DNA of 64,000 bases from assembly GCA_002733995.1 (NCBI GenBank), contig NVXR01000006.1, forward strand, positions 104,088 through 168,087, in the 5' to 3' direction. Of this stretch, positions 1 to 8,333 are shown piece after piece. The translations under genes and the position numbers were made by a program. The notes beneath the pieces are model-generated. The model saw nothing but the letters and a program-made list of their open reading frames with translations. It searched no databases and had not been told where the DNA came from. Numbering within the stretch: the first letter of the stretch is position 1; each line of letters opens with the position of its first letter. The DNA is from Desulfotalea sp. (lineage in GTDB: Bacteria; Desulfobacterota; Desulfobulbia; Desulfobulbales; Desulfocapsaceae).

Positions 1-2
1 CG

Positions 3-503
3 AAGGTCGAATATTTAGAAGAGTTTGAACATTATACCAAGGTTCGTCTTGCATCGGGGAAAGAGGGCTGGATGCTCAGTCGCTTTCTAAGCCCTAAGCC
101 TCCACTTAAGCTTGTTGTACGTAGAATTCAGCGTGAGAATAATAGGCTTCAGGATAAATCCACGCTGGCGGTCAAAAAGATAAAAGAGCTTGCCTTGACC
201 CTGGCCAATACCCAAGAAGAGTTAGAGGCTCTCCGGGGTGATCGGGATACACTGAGCTTGGATTATGAGACCCTACAAAGAGATACTGCCGATGTCGTTA
301 AGATAAAGGGGAATCTTGAAAAAACAGCAGCTAAAAATGTTGCTCTGTTAGAAAAACTTGCCCTTGTGGAAGGGCAGTACAATGCACTGAAAAAAGATAG
401 TACCATGTACTGGTTTCTCGCCGGTGCAGGTGTTCTTATTTTAGGCATTATTTTGGGTAAAATGCCGGCACCATCGCGCAGAAGAAAGTCGTCTTTGTTA
501 TAA
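3..503 (+). CDS. SH3-domain membrane-anchored protein, 5' truncated
   Basis: The reading frame is open from the window edge, so the N-terminus lies outside. The visible start (VEYLEEF...GKEGWML) looks like the end of a bacterial SH3 domain. A charged, Leu-rich coiled coil follows to about residue 125 of the visible part. The protein ends with one hydrophobic helix (WFLAGAGVLILGIILG) and a basic tail, PSRRRK. This order, SH3 then coiled coil then C-terminal anchor, matches the family of SH3-domain proteins (TIGR04211-like) found in many proteobacteria, which are probably periplasmic with an inner-membrane anchor. An internal ATG at 72 is unlikely to be the start because it would cut the SH3 domain. 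The substrate or partner is unknown. Confidence 0.75.
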   Translation, partial: KVEYLEEFEHYTKVRLASGKEGWMLSRFLSPKPPLKLVVRRIQRENNRLQDKSTLAVKKIKELALTLANTQEELEALRGDRDTLSLDYETLQRDTADVVKIKGNLEKTAAKNVALLEKLALVEGQYNALKKDSTMYWFLAGAGVLILGIILGKMPAPSRRRKSSLL

Positions 504-565
504 ATTTGTCTACGAGATCCTCGCAGACATTAAATGAGTGCTGAAATTAGCAAAAAAGGGAAAGT

Positions 566-796
566 GTGAAAGAACAAAATAAAGATCCAATGCACGGTGT
601 CACACTTAAGAATATCGTAGAGTTTTTGGTAGCTGATTATGGTTGGGAGAAGTTGGGGGTTTATATTAAAATCAAATGTTTTCAAAACAATCCTACCATC
701 AACTCAAGTTTGAAGTTTCTTCGTAAAACCCCGTGGGCAAGAGAAAAAGTAGAGCAGCTCTATCGGACAACAAAGAAAAAAACAATCTGGAAATAA
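566..796 (+). CDS. VF530-family (DUF2132) small DNA-binding protein
   Basis: This 76-residue basic protein carries the family's hallmark strings: HGVTLKNIVEFLV near the N-terminus, YGWEKLG in the middle, and NPTINSSLKFLRKTPWAREKVEQLY near the end. VF530-type proteins are small helical proteins thought to bind nucleic acid; no precise cell role is established. The codon at 566 is GTG in the DNA and is preceded by an AAAGGGAAA Shine-Dalgarno-like run at a plausible distance. It stands alone between the SH3 protein and the phosphagen kinase. Length and sequence fit the family throughout, so the assignment is secure although the function is not. Confidence 0.85.
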   Translation: MKEQNKDPMHGVTLKNIVEFLVADYGWEKLGVYIKIKCFQNNPTINSSLKFLRKTPWAREKVEQLYRTTKKKTIWK

Positions 797-981
797 GGAA
801 CAAAGAGAGGGTGCGTGTTCTCCGCTTACTACGGCTGATGCTGTAAAAACGAAAGAGAATTATCAACCTGAAGCGCAACCCTATCAAGGCTGCTAACCCT
901 CTTGTTTCAATGGCGGGTATAACTGCCGCACATCATTATCGAACTGTCTTGTTGACTCCACAACCCAGGTGATTATTTCCG

Positions 982-1980
982 ATGCTGTCTCCGTTTGATG
1001 AAACTTCGCAAAGCCTTGTAAAAAAATATTTAAGTCAGGAAATATATCAACGTCTTAAAACTCGATCGACAGTGGCTGGTTTTACCCTGGAAAAAGCCAT
1101 TCGCTCGGGGGTTGAAAATGTGGATAGTGCCATCGGTATATATGCGGGTGACCCGCAATCATATCAACTTTTTTCTGAAATTTTTGTTCCTGTCATTAGG
1201 GCATATCATGGCTTTGCCCAGGGGGATGTTCATTGTGCAGGATTCTCGCCTGTGACATTGTCTGATCCGGATCCTGAAAAAAAGTATATCCTTTCCACCA
1301 GGGTACGAGTCGCCCGAAACGTCGAAGGCTTTAATTTTACCACCCATCTTTCCCTCCAAGAAAGGCAAAAACTAGAAAAAACAGTTGTCGCTGCACTTGC
1401 GCTGTTGCCTGGTCCTTTTTCGGGGGAGTATACCGCTTTTGATGGGGCGGTTGCTGGGGGAAATATTTTTAACAAGGGTGACAGGTTTCAGGATGCAGCG
1501 GGGATTAACTCTGATTTTCCCAAGTGCCGGGGGGGCTTCTATGCAAAGGATAAGCGTTTTAGAATCTGGCTCAATGAAGAGGATCATTTGCGTATCATAA
1601 GCCAAGAGACTTCTGCGGATCTGGCAGCCGTTTTTAACCATCTCTATTCAGGTCTTGGGGCCCTTGAAAAAAGTCTCACCTTTGCAAGGAACAAGCGGTA
1701 CGGACACCTCACGACCTGTCCTACAAATCTTGGGACCTCCATGCGGGCAGGTGTGCATATTCGTCTTAAAAAACTCAATAATAATAGAACTCTTTTGCAT
1801 AAAATTGTTGATGAATATCAGCTGCAACTTCGTGGTACCGGCGGGGAAAATACCGAGGTTGAGGCTGCTGTGTTCGATGTGAGCAATAAGCAGCGTTTAG
1901 GGATTTCTGAAGTTGCAATTGTCTCAAAATTACACAGGGGACTTGAAGCAATCATCGAAGCAGAAAAAAATTGTGGGTAA
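982..1980 (+). CDS. ATP:guanido phosphotransferase (bacterial arginine kinase)
   Basis: A 332-residue protein with both phosphagen-kinase domains. The N-terminal helical domain ends in the guanidino-specificity region. The C-terminal catalytic domain starts near residue 105 with the ATP-binding STRVRVARN string. The signature CPTNLGTSMRAGVH (about residues 243-256) holds the reactive cysteine, and RGTGGENTE is the flexible loop bearing a catalytic glutamate. The enzyme reversibly transfers phosphate from ATP to a guanidino acceptor, most likely arginine, as an energy buffer. It is an animal/protist-type enzyme that is rare in bacteria; a characterised bacterial arginine kinase is known from Desulfotalea psychrophila. 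No strong Shine-Dalgarno precedes the ATG. MtfA follows 15 nt later. Substrate identity is inferred. Confidence 0.9.
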   Translation: MLSPFDETSQSLVKKYLSQEIYQRLKTRSTVAGFTLEKAIRSGVENVDSAIGIYAGDPQSYQLFSEIFVPVIRAYHGFAQGDVHCAGFSPVTLSDPDPEKKYILSTRVRVARNVEGFNFTTHLSLQERQKLEKTVVAALALLPGPFSGEYTAFDGAVAGGNIFNKGDRFQDAAGINSDFPKCRGGFYAKDKRFRIWLNEEDHLRIISQETSADLAAVFNHLYSGLGALEKSLTFARNKRYGHLTTCPTNLGTSMRAGVHIRLKKLNNNRTLLHKIVDEYQLQLRGTGGENTEVEAAVFDVSNKQRLGISEVAIVSKLHRGLEAIIEAEKNCG

Positions 1981-1995
1981 ATAAGGGGACGTGCT

Positions 1996-2793
1996 ATGTT
2001 TGACTGGTGGCGTAAACGATCGCGTAAGAAACTGCTGCAAACATCCTTTCCAAAGAGCTGGAGAGGTATACTCGTAGAGCGAGTTGCCCATTATAATTAT
2101 CTTAATGGGGAAGAGCAGGGGCATCTTGAAGAGCTGATACGTTTTTTCATCGCAGAAAAAAACTTCGAGGGGTGCTCTGGGCTGGAAATCACCGATGAGA
2201 TAAAGGTGGTCATTGCTGCTGAAGCATCTCTTCTTGTGCTGGGATTACCTGCATTTCAGTATAAGAGACTACAATCTGTCCTTGTGTATCCAACAACGGT
2301 TGTTCTGCCTGAGACCAGGCAGAGAGTCTTTTCTGGGGGACCCTCCATTGTCCCTGATCGACAGGCCATTCTTGGTCAGGCCATGCTTAATGGGCCGGTC
2401 ATTTTGGTGTGGGACGCGGTTGCACGCGATGCTCGTCATCCCGAACGTGGCCATAATGTGGTGTACCACGAATTTGCTCACATCCTCGATATGAGAGATG
2501 GTGCGGCGGATGGGACACCGGAGTTGCACAGCGCAAAACTTTTTCGGGAGTGGGTCGAGATCTGTACAAAAGAATTCTTCCGTCTGCAGGAAAGAACGGC
2601 CGAGGGCAAGAGAACTCTTCTGGATTCTTACGGTGCCGTCCATGAGGCTGAATTCTTTGCCGTTGCCACCGAACTGTTCTTTGATCGTCCAAGGCAGATG
2701 CGTAAGGAACGCCCCGAATTGTACAATGTACTTGCCTCCTATTACATGCAAGATACAGCCGCGCGAAAAGATCTGCACAAAAACTCTTCCTAA
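1996..2793 (+). CDS. mtfA: MtfA-like zinc metallopeptidase (M90)
   Basis: A 265-residue protein of the MtfA/DUF980 peptidase family. The zinc-binding HEFAH motif lies at about residues 157-161 in VVYHEFAHILDMRDG, and a downstream glutamate in AEFFAVATELFF is placed like the third metal ligand. In E. coli MtfA binds the Mlc repressor and so modulates the glucose PTS; whether that partner exists here is unknown. The ATG is preceded by AAGGGGACG. It follows the phosphagen kinase by 15 nt on the same strand, so the two are probably co-transcribed. The length is normal and the family call is secure; the regulatory role is inferred from homologues. Confidence 0.85.
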   Translation: MFDWWRKRSRKKLLQTSFPKSWRGILVERVAHYNYLNGEEQGHLEELIRFFIAEKNFEGCSGLEITDEIKVVIAAEASLLVLGLPAFQYKRLQSVLVYPTTVVLPETRQRVFSGGPSIVPDRQAILGQAMLNGPVILVWDAVARDARHPERGHNVVYHEFAHILDMRDGAADGTPELHSAKLFREWVEICTKEFFRLQERTAEGKRTLLDSYGAVHEAEFFAVATELFFDRPRQMRKERPELYNVLASYYMQDTAARKDLHKNSS

Positions 2794-2950
2794 TTGTTCC
2801 TTTAAGCACCCATGTCTTGGGGGAAATCCCGAGTATGTTTTTTGCCTTATCACGACTACGTTTCGCTTACCATAGTAGAAATGTTACCGTTATGCCTGTA
2901 GCCCATCCATCTGTTTTGCTATTTTTTGTTATTGACATGCATGTATCGAA

Positions 2951-2966
2951 TGGATAACTATTCTCA
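2951..2966. promoter_or_regulatory. candidate PerR/Fur box upstream of perR
   Basis: TGGATAACTATTCTCA lies 26 nt before the regulator's ATG. It shares the pattern AATGGATAAnnATTnTC with a second site (3469-3485) ahead of the catalase gene. The imperfect dyad has the 7-1-7 look of PerR/Fur operators. Both sites flank the same regulator, which suggests autoregulation plus control of catalase. No footprint evidence; inference only. Confidence 0.5.
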
Positions 2967-2991
2967 ATAAGAAGTTTATTCCTCAGATAAT

Positions 2992-3453
2992 ATGACTACA
3001 ATGTATCAACAACAGACAGTAGCAATAGATCGTGTAGAGCAGATGGTCAGCCGACTAAAGAAAAGTGATCATCGGATTACTCCCCAGAGGCTCGCCATAT
3101 TTAAGATTCTGGCAAATAGTGTAGGTCATCCCTCCGCGGAAGCAATACATGGTGCGTTGCTTGATAATCACCCTACCATGAGTCTTGCCACGGTGTATAA
3201 AACCCTGACACTTTTAAAGCAGGAGGGCGAGGTTCTGGAGCTGCAATTCAGTGATCTGGGCAATCGTTATGACGGCAATAAGCCCTATCCACACCCGCAT
3301 GTTATCTGCACAGGTTGCGGAACAATTGTTGATCCTTCATTGCTGGATCTTGACGATATCACCAAAAAAATGATGAATGAAACCGGATTTAAAATTGTGG
3401 CGCATCGCTTGGATTTTTATGGGATCTGTCCCGAGTGCCAGAAGAATGGTTGA
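2992..3453 (+). CDS. perR: PerR-like Fur-family regulator
   Basis: A 153-residue Fur-family repressor. The N-terminal winged helix includes RITPQRLAIFKILA and the recognition region SLATVYKTLTLL. The C-terminal dimerisation/metal domain carries NRYDGNKPYPHPH, the regulatory metal-site region of PerR/Fur, and two CxxC pairs (CTGC, CPEC) for structural zinc. It sits directly upstream of a monofunctional catalase, the classical peroxide-stress arrangement, and matching operator-like boxes lie before both genes. PerR senses peroxide by metal-catalysed oxidation of its histidines, and derepression would raise catalase. A second ATG follows 9 nt downstream; neither has a strong Shine-Dalgarno. Fur rather than PerR function cannot be excluded from sequence alone. 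Confidence 0.85.
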   Translation: MTTMYQQQTVAIDRVEQMVSRLKKSDHRITPQRLAIFKILANSVGHPSAEAIHGALLDNHPTMSLATVYKTLTLLKQEGEVLELQFSDLGNRYDGNKPYPHPHVICTGCGTIVDPSLLDLDDITKKMMNETGFKIVAHRLDFYGICPECQKNG

Positions 3454-3468
3454 GCTTTTTGCCTTTAA

Positions 3469-3485
3469 TGGATAATCATTGTCTA
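3469..3485. promoter_or_regulatory. candidate PerR box upstream of catalase
   Basis: TGGATAATCATTGTCTA has near-dyad halves GATAAT and ATTGTC around a single C. It falls between perR and the catalase start at 3596 and resembles the box at 2951-2966. It is a candidate operator for peroxide-responsive repression of catalase. Confidence 0.5.
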
Positions 3486-3595
3486 TAGATATTCGGTGTT
3501 GAGTGTGGTTTTGGGACGGAACAGAGAGGGGGATAGCCTGGATATCAGGATGGCCTGGTATCTCAATTTGTCAACTTAACTCAAGGAGAACAGTC

Positions 3596-5065
3596 ATGTC
3601 GGATGCAAAGAAAAAATTAACCACAGGTTCTGGTGCTCCTGTACCAGATAACCAAAATGTTGTTACCGCAGGTCCTAGGGGCCCAATGCTTTTGCAGGAC
3701 GTCTGGCTTCTTGAAAAACTTGCTCATTTTGATCGGGAGGTTATTCCCGAGAGGCGTATGCACGCAAAAGGTTCTGGTGCCTATGGTACCTTTACTGTTA
3801 CCCACGATATTAGCAAGTATACGAAGGCCAAAATATTTTCAGAAATAGGTAAGAAAACTGAAGCCTTTGTCCGGTTTTCTACAGTGGCAGGTGAGCGGGG
3901 GGCCGCCGACGCAGAGCGTGATATTCGTGGCTTTGCCATGAAATTTTATACAGAAGAAGGGAATTGGGATCTGGTTGGCAATAATACACCTGTGTTTTTC
4001 CTTAAAGACCCTCTCAAGTTTCCCGATCTTAATCACGCTGTCAAAAGAGACCCCAGAACCAATATGCGCAGTGCTAAAAACAACTGGGATTTTTGGACCT
4101 TACTCCCGGAGTCTTTGCACCAGGTCACTATTACCATGAGTGAAAGGGGTATTCCTGCCTCGTACCGTAATATGAATGGATACGGTAGTCACACCTACAG
4201 TTTTATCAGTAAGGATAACATAAGATATTGGGTTAAGTTTCATTTTAAAACCCAACAGGGAATTAAAAATATCACAGATGAAGAGGCCGAACTACTTGTG
4301 GGCAGGGATCGGGAAAGCCACCAGCGTGATCTACTGGAGAGTATCGACAATAAAGATTTTCCTAAGTGGGATCTGAAGATCCAGATTATGCAGGAGGAAG
4401 ACGCCGCAAAGTGTGCATTTAATCCTTTTGATTTGACAAAAGTATGGCCCCATGGGGACTATCCGCTTATCGATGTTGGCGTGCTTGAACTCAATAGGAA
4501 TCCCGAAAACTATTTTGCAGAAGTAGAGCAGGCTGCTTTTAATCCCACAAATATTGTTCCTGGAATCAGTTTTTCCCCCGATAAAATGTTGCAGGGACGA
4601 CTGTTTTCCTATGGCGATGCCCAGCGGTACCGGTTGGGAGTGAATCACAATCAAATCCCGGTGAATAAAGCACGCTGCCCTGTGCATGGATACCATAGAG
4701 ACGGGGCCATGCGGGTTGATGGTAACTATGGAAGTACTATTGGTTACGAGCCAAACAGCCAGAAGGAGTGGCAGCAGCAAGCTGATTTTAGTGAACCGCC
4801 ATTAAAGATTGCAGGAGATGGCGCGCACTGGGATCATTATGAAGATGAAGATGATGATGATTTCTATACCCAGCCCGGTAACCTCTTTCGCATGATGACA
4901 GCAGAGCAACAGCAGGTGCTTTGTGAGAATACAGGTAGGGCGATGGGAGATGCCCCCAAAGAGGTTAAAATTCGTCACATAGGCAATTGCATGCAAGCTG
5001 ACCCTGAGTATGGCAAAGGGGTGGCTAAGGCCCTGGGTATTGCAGCCGCTGACCTCGTCGATTAA
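3596..5065 (+). CDS. katA: Monofunctional haem catalase
   Basis: A 489-residue small-subunit clade catalase that breaks hydrogen peroxide into water and oxygen in the cytoplasm. The distal-haem region is [21 protein letters not shown] with the catalytic histidine; the asparagine site is [10 protein letters not shown]; the proximal haem ligand is the tyrosine in [14 protein letters not shown]. The start is set by a strong AAGGAG 8 nt before ATG 3596, giving [13 protein letters not shown]; the open frame runs upstream to 3503, but that extension looks non-homologous. It is paired with perR and a PerR-like box, so peroxide induction is likely. Together with rubrerythrin (31628) it gives this presumed anaerobe a two-way peroxide defence. 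Confidence 0.95.
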   Translation: MSDAKKKLTTGSGAPVPDNQNVVTAGPRGPMLLQDVWLLEKLAHFDREVIPERRMHAKGSGAYGTFTVTHDISKYTKAKIFSEIGKKTEAFVRFSTVAGERGAADAERDIRGFAMKFYTEEGNWDLVGNNTPVFFLKDPLKFPDLNHAVKRDPRTNMRSAKNNWDFWTLLPESLHQVTITMSERGIPASYRNMNGYGSHTYSFISKDNIRYWVKFHFKTQQGIKNITDEEAELLVGRDRESHQRDLLESIDNKDFPKWDLKIQIMQEEDAAKCAFNPFDLTKVWPHGDYPLIDVGVLELNRNPENYFAEVEQAAFNPTNIVPGISFSPDKMLQGRLFSYGDAQRYRLGVNHNQIPVNKARCPVHGYHRDGAMRVDGNYGSTIGYEPNSQKEWQQQADFSEPPLKIAGDGAHWDHYEDEDDDDFYTQPGNLFRMMTAEQQQVLCENTGRAMGDAPKEVKIRHIGNCMQADPEYGKGVAKALGIAAADLVD

Positions 5066-5090
5066 TCTCCATTTACCAAGGGACAGCTCT

Positions 5091-5120
5091 TTGTCATTGC
5101 CGAGGGCTGTCTCTTCCCTT
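5091..5120 (+). terminator. weak terminator-like hairpin after katA
   Basis: GACAGC (5092-5097) pairs with GCTGTC (5106-5111), followed by a pyrimidine-rich TCTTCCCTT stretch. The stem is short and the T-run interrupted, so intrinsic termination is possible but not certain. Confidence 0.35.
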
Positions 5121-5292
5121 CCATTGCGATACTTTCTTGTTACAAGTTTTTCGTCCACATTCCTCTTCTATTCAGGCTGCTTAATTACCTGCCCCATCGT
5201 TTGTACCTCTTCGCTATGCAAAACGTGGATGTGGGGTGGAGCCGCAGCTCTTTTTTATAGTATATGTTGAATTTTATAGAGACTTTTTTGTC

Positions 5293-5312
5293 TGTTTCTA
5301 TTAATAGAAACA
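5293..5312. promoter_or_regulatory. 20-bp perfect palindrome, candidate TrpR operator
   Basis: TGTTTCTATTAATAGAAACA is a perfect 20-bp palindrome ending 3 nt before the ATG of the trpR-trpB frame at 5316. Its position over the transcript start/ribosome-binding region fits an autoregulatory operator. It differs from the E. coli trp operator (CTAGTTAACTAG core) but has the same size and dyad symmetry. TrpR binding is inferred from location. Confidence 0.55.
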
Positions 5313-5315
5313 TGT

Positions 5316-6812
5316 ATGAACTCAAAAAAAGAACTTATACAAATTATTGCCTCAATTTCTGAGGTAACTGAGATAGAGGGACTTTTCTCAGAACTTCTGA
5401 CGACCCAGGAGTTAAAGACTATCACCATGAGATGGCGGATCTTAAAGGAGCTGTATCAGGGTGAGCCTCAACGCGCAATTGCCGCTCGTCACAGGATAAG
5501 TCTGTGTAAGATCACCCGGGGTTCAAAACAGCTGAAAAAGAAAAATTCCGTTACAAGGAAGTTGCTGAAAAAAATTTATGAAGGAGAGAACACAATGAGC
5601 TCAGATATGAAAGATATCGCCATGCCGGATGATAAAGGTTTTTTCGGTGAGTACGGTGGTAGTTTTATTCCACCGGTTTTGGAGGATATCCTTACTGAAA
5701 TTAAAGACGCATATCTTGAGATTGTAAAAGATCCGAGTTTTCACGAAGAGTTAAACATGCTCTATCGGGATTTTGTTGGTCGTCCAAGCCCTCTCTTTCA
5801 CATGAAAAACATGTCAGAGAAAATCGGTGGTGCTCAGATTTACCTCAAACGAGAAGATTTGAATCATACAGGCGCACATAAGATAAATCACTGTCTGGGT
5901 GAGGCGCTTCTTTGTAAAAAAATGGGCAAAAAGAAGATTATTGCTGAAACTGGTGCAGGACAGCATGGGGTTGCCTTGGCAACTGCAGCCGTTCTCGTTG
6001 GCCTGGAATGCGATATCTACATGGGTGAAATCGATATTGTTAAAGAACGCCCTAACGTTATACGCATGAAGATTTTAGGCGCCAATGTCATCCCTGTTGG
6101 CCGGGGCACCAAAACGCTTAAAGATGCTGTTGACGCGGCGTTTGAAGCCTATCTTGAGGATCCTGTTGATCAATTCTACGCCATCGGTTCCGTGGTGGGA
6201 CCCCATCCGTTTCCCATGATGGTTCGAGACTTTCAGGCTGTTGTGGGTAATGAGGCAAGGGTTCAGTTTCAAGAAAAATATGGAAAGTTACCTGATAATC
6301 TGGTGGCCTGTGTTGGTGGCGGCTCAAATGCCATAGGGCTTTTCCAGGCTTTTCTCCAAGATTCTGAGGTTGCAATGCACGGGGTGGAGCCTGGCGGCCG
6401 CGGCTTTGGTGTAGGTGATCATGCTGCAACCCTGAGCAAAGGTAAGCCAGGGGTCATCCATGGCTTTAAATGTTATCTGCTCCAGGATGAAGAGGGTGAG
6501 CCACAGCCCGTGTATTCCGTCGCTAGTGGGCTCGATTATCCAGGTGTTGGACCCCAGCATAGTTTGTTAAAAGACTTAGGCAGGGTGCAGTATGTGACGG
6601 CCACAGACACAGAGGCAATTGAAGCGTTCTTTGCCCTGTCGAGGACCGAAGGGATTATTCCGGCTATTGAAAGTGCCCATGCCATGGCCTATGCGATGAA
6701 ACTGGCCAAAACACTCGGCCCGGATCAGACCATTCTGGTCAATCTCTCCGGCCGTGGTGACAAGGATATTGATTTTGTTGTTGAGCAGTATGGCAAAGAA
6801 TATGGCCTGTAA
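5316..6812 (+). CDS. trpB: TrpR-TrpB in-frame fusion (repressor + tryptophan synthase beta)
   Basis: One uninterrupted 498-codon frame. Residues 1-93 are a TrpR-family repressor: [23 protein letters not shown], then the helix-turn-helix ending in ITRGSKQLK, then LLKKIYEGE. Residues 94-498 are tryptophan synthase beta, with the PLP lysine in [14 protein letters not shown], the glycine-rich phosphate loop GGGSNAIG and the catalytic glutamate region GAGQHG. TrpB condenses indole and serine to tryptophan. No stop codon separates the parts. An internal AAGGAG plus ATG at 5595 could give free TrpB, but free TrpR cannot be made. No trpA or other trp gene follows in the window, so indole supply must come from elsewhere. 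A palindrome overlaps the 5' leader, suggesting tryptophan-controlled autorepression. Confidence 0.85.
   Translation: MNSKKELIQIIASISEVTEIEGLFSELLTTQELKTITMRWRILKELYQGEPQRAIAARHRISLCKITRGSKQLKKKNSVTRKLLKKIYEGENTMSSDMKDIAMPDDKGFFGEYGGSFIPPVLEDILTEIKDAYLEIVKDPSFHEELNMLYRDFVGRPSPLFHMKNMSEKIGGAQIYLKREDLNHTGAHKINHCLGEALLCKKMGKKKIIAETGAGQHGVALATAAVLVGLECDIYMGEIDIVKERPNVIRMKILGANVIPVGRGTKTLKDAVDAAFEAYLEDPVDQFYAIGSVVGPHPFPMMVRDFQAVVGNEARVQFQEKYGKLPDNLVACVGGGSNAIGLFQAFLQDSEVAMHGVEPGGRGFGVGDHAATLSKGKPGVIHGFKCYLLQDEEGEPQPVYSVASGLDYPGVGPQHSLLKDLGRVQYVTATDTEAIEAFFALSRTEGIIPAIESAHAMAYAMKLAKTLGPDQTILVNLSGRGDKDIDFVVEQYGKEYGL
5581..5597 (+). promoter_or_regulatory. internal ribosome-binding site and ATG for stand-alone TrpB
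   Basis: AAGGAG at 5581-5586 is followed after 8 nt by ATG 5595, exactly where TrpB homology begins ([15 protein letters not shown]). Translation could therefore yield both the fusion and a 405-residue TrpB. The site looks like the relic of a normal trpR/trpB gene boundary whose stop codon is missing. Confidence 0.7.
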
Positions 6813-6846
6813 AAGCAATCTGTTGTAGTCATCGTTTCTCTGCTTT

Positions 6847-6886
6847 CCCCCCTCCTCCAGTATTTCCTCGCGGGGAGGGGCTTTGG
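6847..6886 (+). terminator. GC-rich hairpin after trpB
   Basis: CCCCTCC and GGAGGGG flank a loop of about 18 nt and are followed by CTTTGG. The stem is strong but the T-run is poor; it is a candidate terminator closing the trpR-trpB unit. Confidence 0.4.
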
Positions 6887-6930
6887 TCATTTCCCCCTGC
6901 ATGAAAAATGTTGCTGAATAGCTTGACCTG

Positions 6931-6967
6931 TTAATAATAATTAACTACAATTAGTATTGATTATTAA
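6931..6967. promoter_or_regulatory. AT-rich inverted repeat before Fur-family gene
   Basis: TTAATAAT (6931-6938) and ATTATTAA (6960-6967) form a perfect 8-bp inverted repeat. It ends 20 nt before the ATG at 6987. The composition resembles Fur/PerR operator half-sites, so autoregulation by the downstream gene is plausible. Confidence 0.45.
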
Positions 6968-6986
6968 TAGTAGGAGGAAGTTGCTT

Positions 6987-7394
6987 ATGCAGCTAAGAAT
7001 GACAAACCAGCGGGAGATGATTCTCCGCGAATTAGTAAAAAATAAACAACATTTCACCGCAGATGAGCTCTATGATATCGTAAAAAAGCTGATGCCGCGC
7101 ATCAGCCTTGCTACGGTGTACAGGAATCTTGAAATACTTTCAGAAGCTGGCATTATCGGCAAGCTAGAAATAAGCGGCCGACAGAAAAGATTTGATTATG
7201 ATCCGGAAGATCATGATCATATCTACTGTGTTGTCTGCCAGCGTGTGGACAATCTCAATATTGATCGAACAGGTGATGAGGCCAAGAGACTTGCTTTAGT
7301 GGAAGGGTACGCCGTAAGTGGATACCGCCTGGAAGTAATAGGTATATGTCAGAACTGTCAAAACAAAGAGAAGGCAAAGGAGAAAAAGCAATGA
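6987..7394 (+). CDS. Fur-family transcriptional regulator
   Basis: A 135-residue Fur-superfamily protein, distinct from the PerR-like copy at 2992. The winged helix includes MTNQREMILRELV and SLATVYRNLEILSEAG. The metal-binding half carries FDYDPEDHDHIYCVVC and the second CxxC pair CQNC. The start at 6987 is chosen for the TAGGAGGAAG Shine-Dalgarno 7 nt upstream rather than the earlier in-frame codon at 6957. The gene overlaps the next one by ATGA. Iron and peroxide sensing both fit; the HDH cluster is shared by Fur and PerR. An AT-rich inverted repeat just upstream may be its own operator. Confidence 0.85.
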   Translation: MQLRMTNQREMILRELVKNKQHFTADELYDIVKKLMPRISLATVYRNLEILSEAGIIGKLEISGRQKRFDYDPEDHDHIYCVVCQRVDNLNIDRTGDEAKRLALVEGYAVSGYRLEVIGICQNCQNKEKAKEKKQ

Positions 7395-7603
7395 GTGAAG
7401 TGGCTGGCGAAACAAAACAGATTTTAGAGGCCCTTGCACAGTGTGCTACGCCCTGTGGTAATAAAGATATCGCTGAGGCTACCGGTATTGACAAAAAGGT
7501 GGTCAGCAAAGAAATAACGGCCCTGAAGAAGAAGGGTCTGGTGGATAGCCCCGTGCGCTGTAAGTATGGGATTACCGCTGAGGGGAAATCTGTTCTCGGC
7601 TGA
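7391..7603 (+). CDS. Small winged-helix DNA-binding protein
   Basis: A 70-residue protein whose ATG overlaps the stop of the Fur-family gene (ATGA) and is preceded by AAGGAG, so the two are translationally coupled. It is a compact helix-turn-helix/wing: TKQILEALAQC, NKDIAEATGIDKKVVSKEITALKKKGLVDSP, then a strand-like KYGITAEGKSVLG. The shape is that of an archaeal/ArsR-type winged helix. No ligand-binding extension is present. Two cysteines (residues 16 and 20, CATPC) might bind metal, consistent with pairing to a metal regulator. Target and ligand are unknown. Confidence 0.75.
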   Translation: MSEVAGETKQILEALAQCATPCGNKDIAEATGIDKKVVSKEITALKKKGLVDSPVRCKYGITAEGKSVLG

Positions 7604-7879
7604 GACTTTTTTAATAAAAAGGACGCCCCCAGCTTTTGATCGCTTTGTCTCGAACACCTTGTTGGTGCTAAGGTGCTGAGTGTGTTGCGGTTCGATCACT
7701 ATGGCGGCATGGGCCATGTTGTTTCTGCTTAAGGTAGTCGTTGTCGAGTGTGGTTGGTGGGGTATGGGCAGGCGGGGGAAGGATCCTGTCTGTCCTATTT
7801 TTTTTAAAGCGGTTACATCCTCTGCTTGAGTTGATGTCCCTAGGAGATTGGGGAGAGACGCTGTCGCAGTATTGCTCTT

Positions 7880-8329
7880 TTACAAGAGTAGCTGCCGGAG
7901 GCTGTCAAGGCCTGTCTCTGTATGACTGCTGCTGAGGATTATCTCTTTTATGCCCGCATTTTTCAGGAACAGTTCGGCGCGGTTAGTGTTCGCCCCTGTG
8001 GCATCGACTTTTGAAATAATGCCGATGATTTTTCGGTTGAACATAGAGGCAAATAGAGGCGGAAACAAGCTGTTGTTGCGGGTGGAATCTTGAACGAGGG
8101 CGAGGATGTCGCAGTCTATAGAGGCGGTGATAAGGGCGTGGTAAAAGCGTCTGTTTTCTAAGAATTCACCCGGGGTGTTGATGAACTGGCCGCAGTATTC
8201 TACCGCCATGGCGCGGTGGGAGCGATACTCTCTCCCAGAGAGGGCTCGGATGAGAGAGCTTTTTCCCACACGAGTTTCTCCAACAAACATCATTTTCTTC
8301 TGCTTACTTTTTGTGTGCATCTCAGACAC
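7880..8329 (-). CDS. eutP: EutP/PduV-like small GTPase of the microcompartment
   Basis: A 149-residue Ras-like GTPase. The P-loop is GETRVGKSSL (about residues 17-26), the nucleotide-specificity region is SKVDATG and the C-terminus ends in SLRQLLL. EutP/PduV proteins accompany BMC operons; PduV has been linked to the outer face and movement of Pdu compartments, and EutP homologues may have acetate-kinase-like activity. It is the last gene of the minus-strand BMC operon and starts 4 nt after the EutS-like shell gene stops. It is convergent with the winged-helix gene at 7391; no convincing terminator is seen in the gap between them. Confidence 0.85.
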   Translation of the reverse strand: MSEMHTKSKQKKMMFVGETRVGKSSLIRALSGREYRSHRAMAVEYCGQFINTPGEFLENRRFYHALITASIDCDILALVQDSTRNNSLFPPLFASMFNRKIIGIISKVDATGANTNRAELFLKNAGIKEIILSSSHTETGLDSLRQLLL

Positions 8330-8333
8330 CGGC

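Noticed and set aside
3503..3595. N-terminal extension of catalase
   Set aside because: The frame is open, but the extension is unlike catalases and the strong AAGGAG site is directly before ATG 3596.
7604..7879. Terminator between the winged-helix gene and eutP
   Set aside because: Several G/C-rich stretches are present, but no stem with a T-run could be drawn convincingly.
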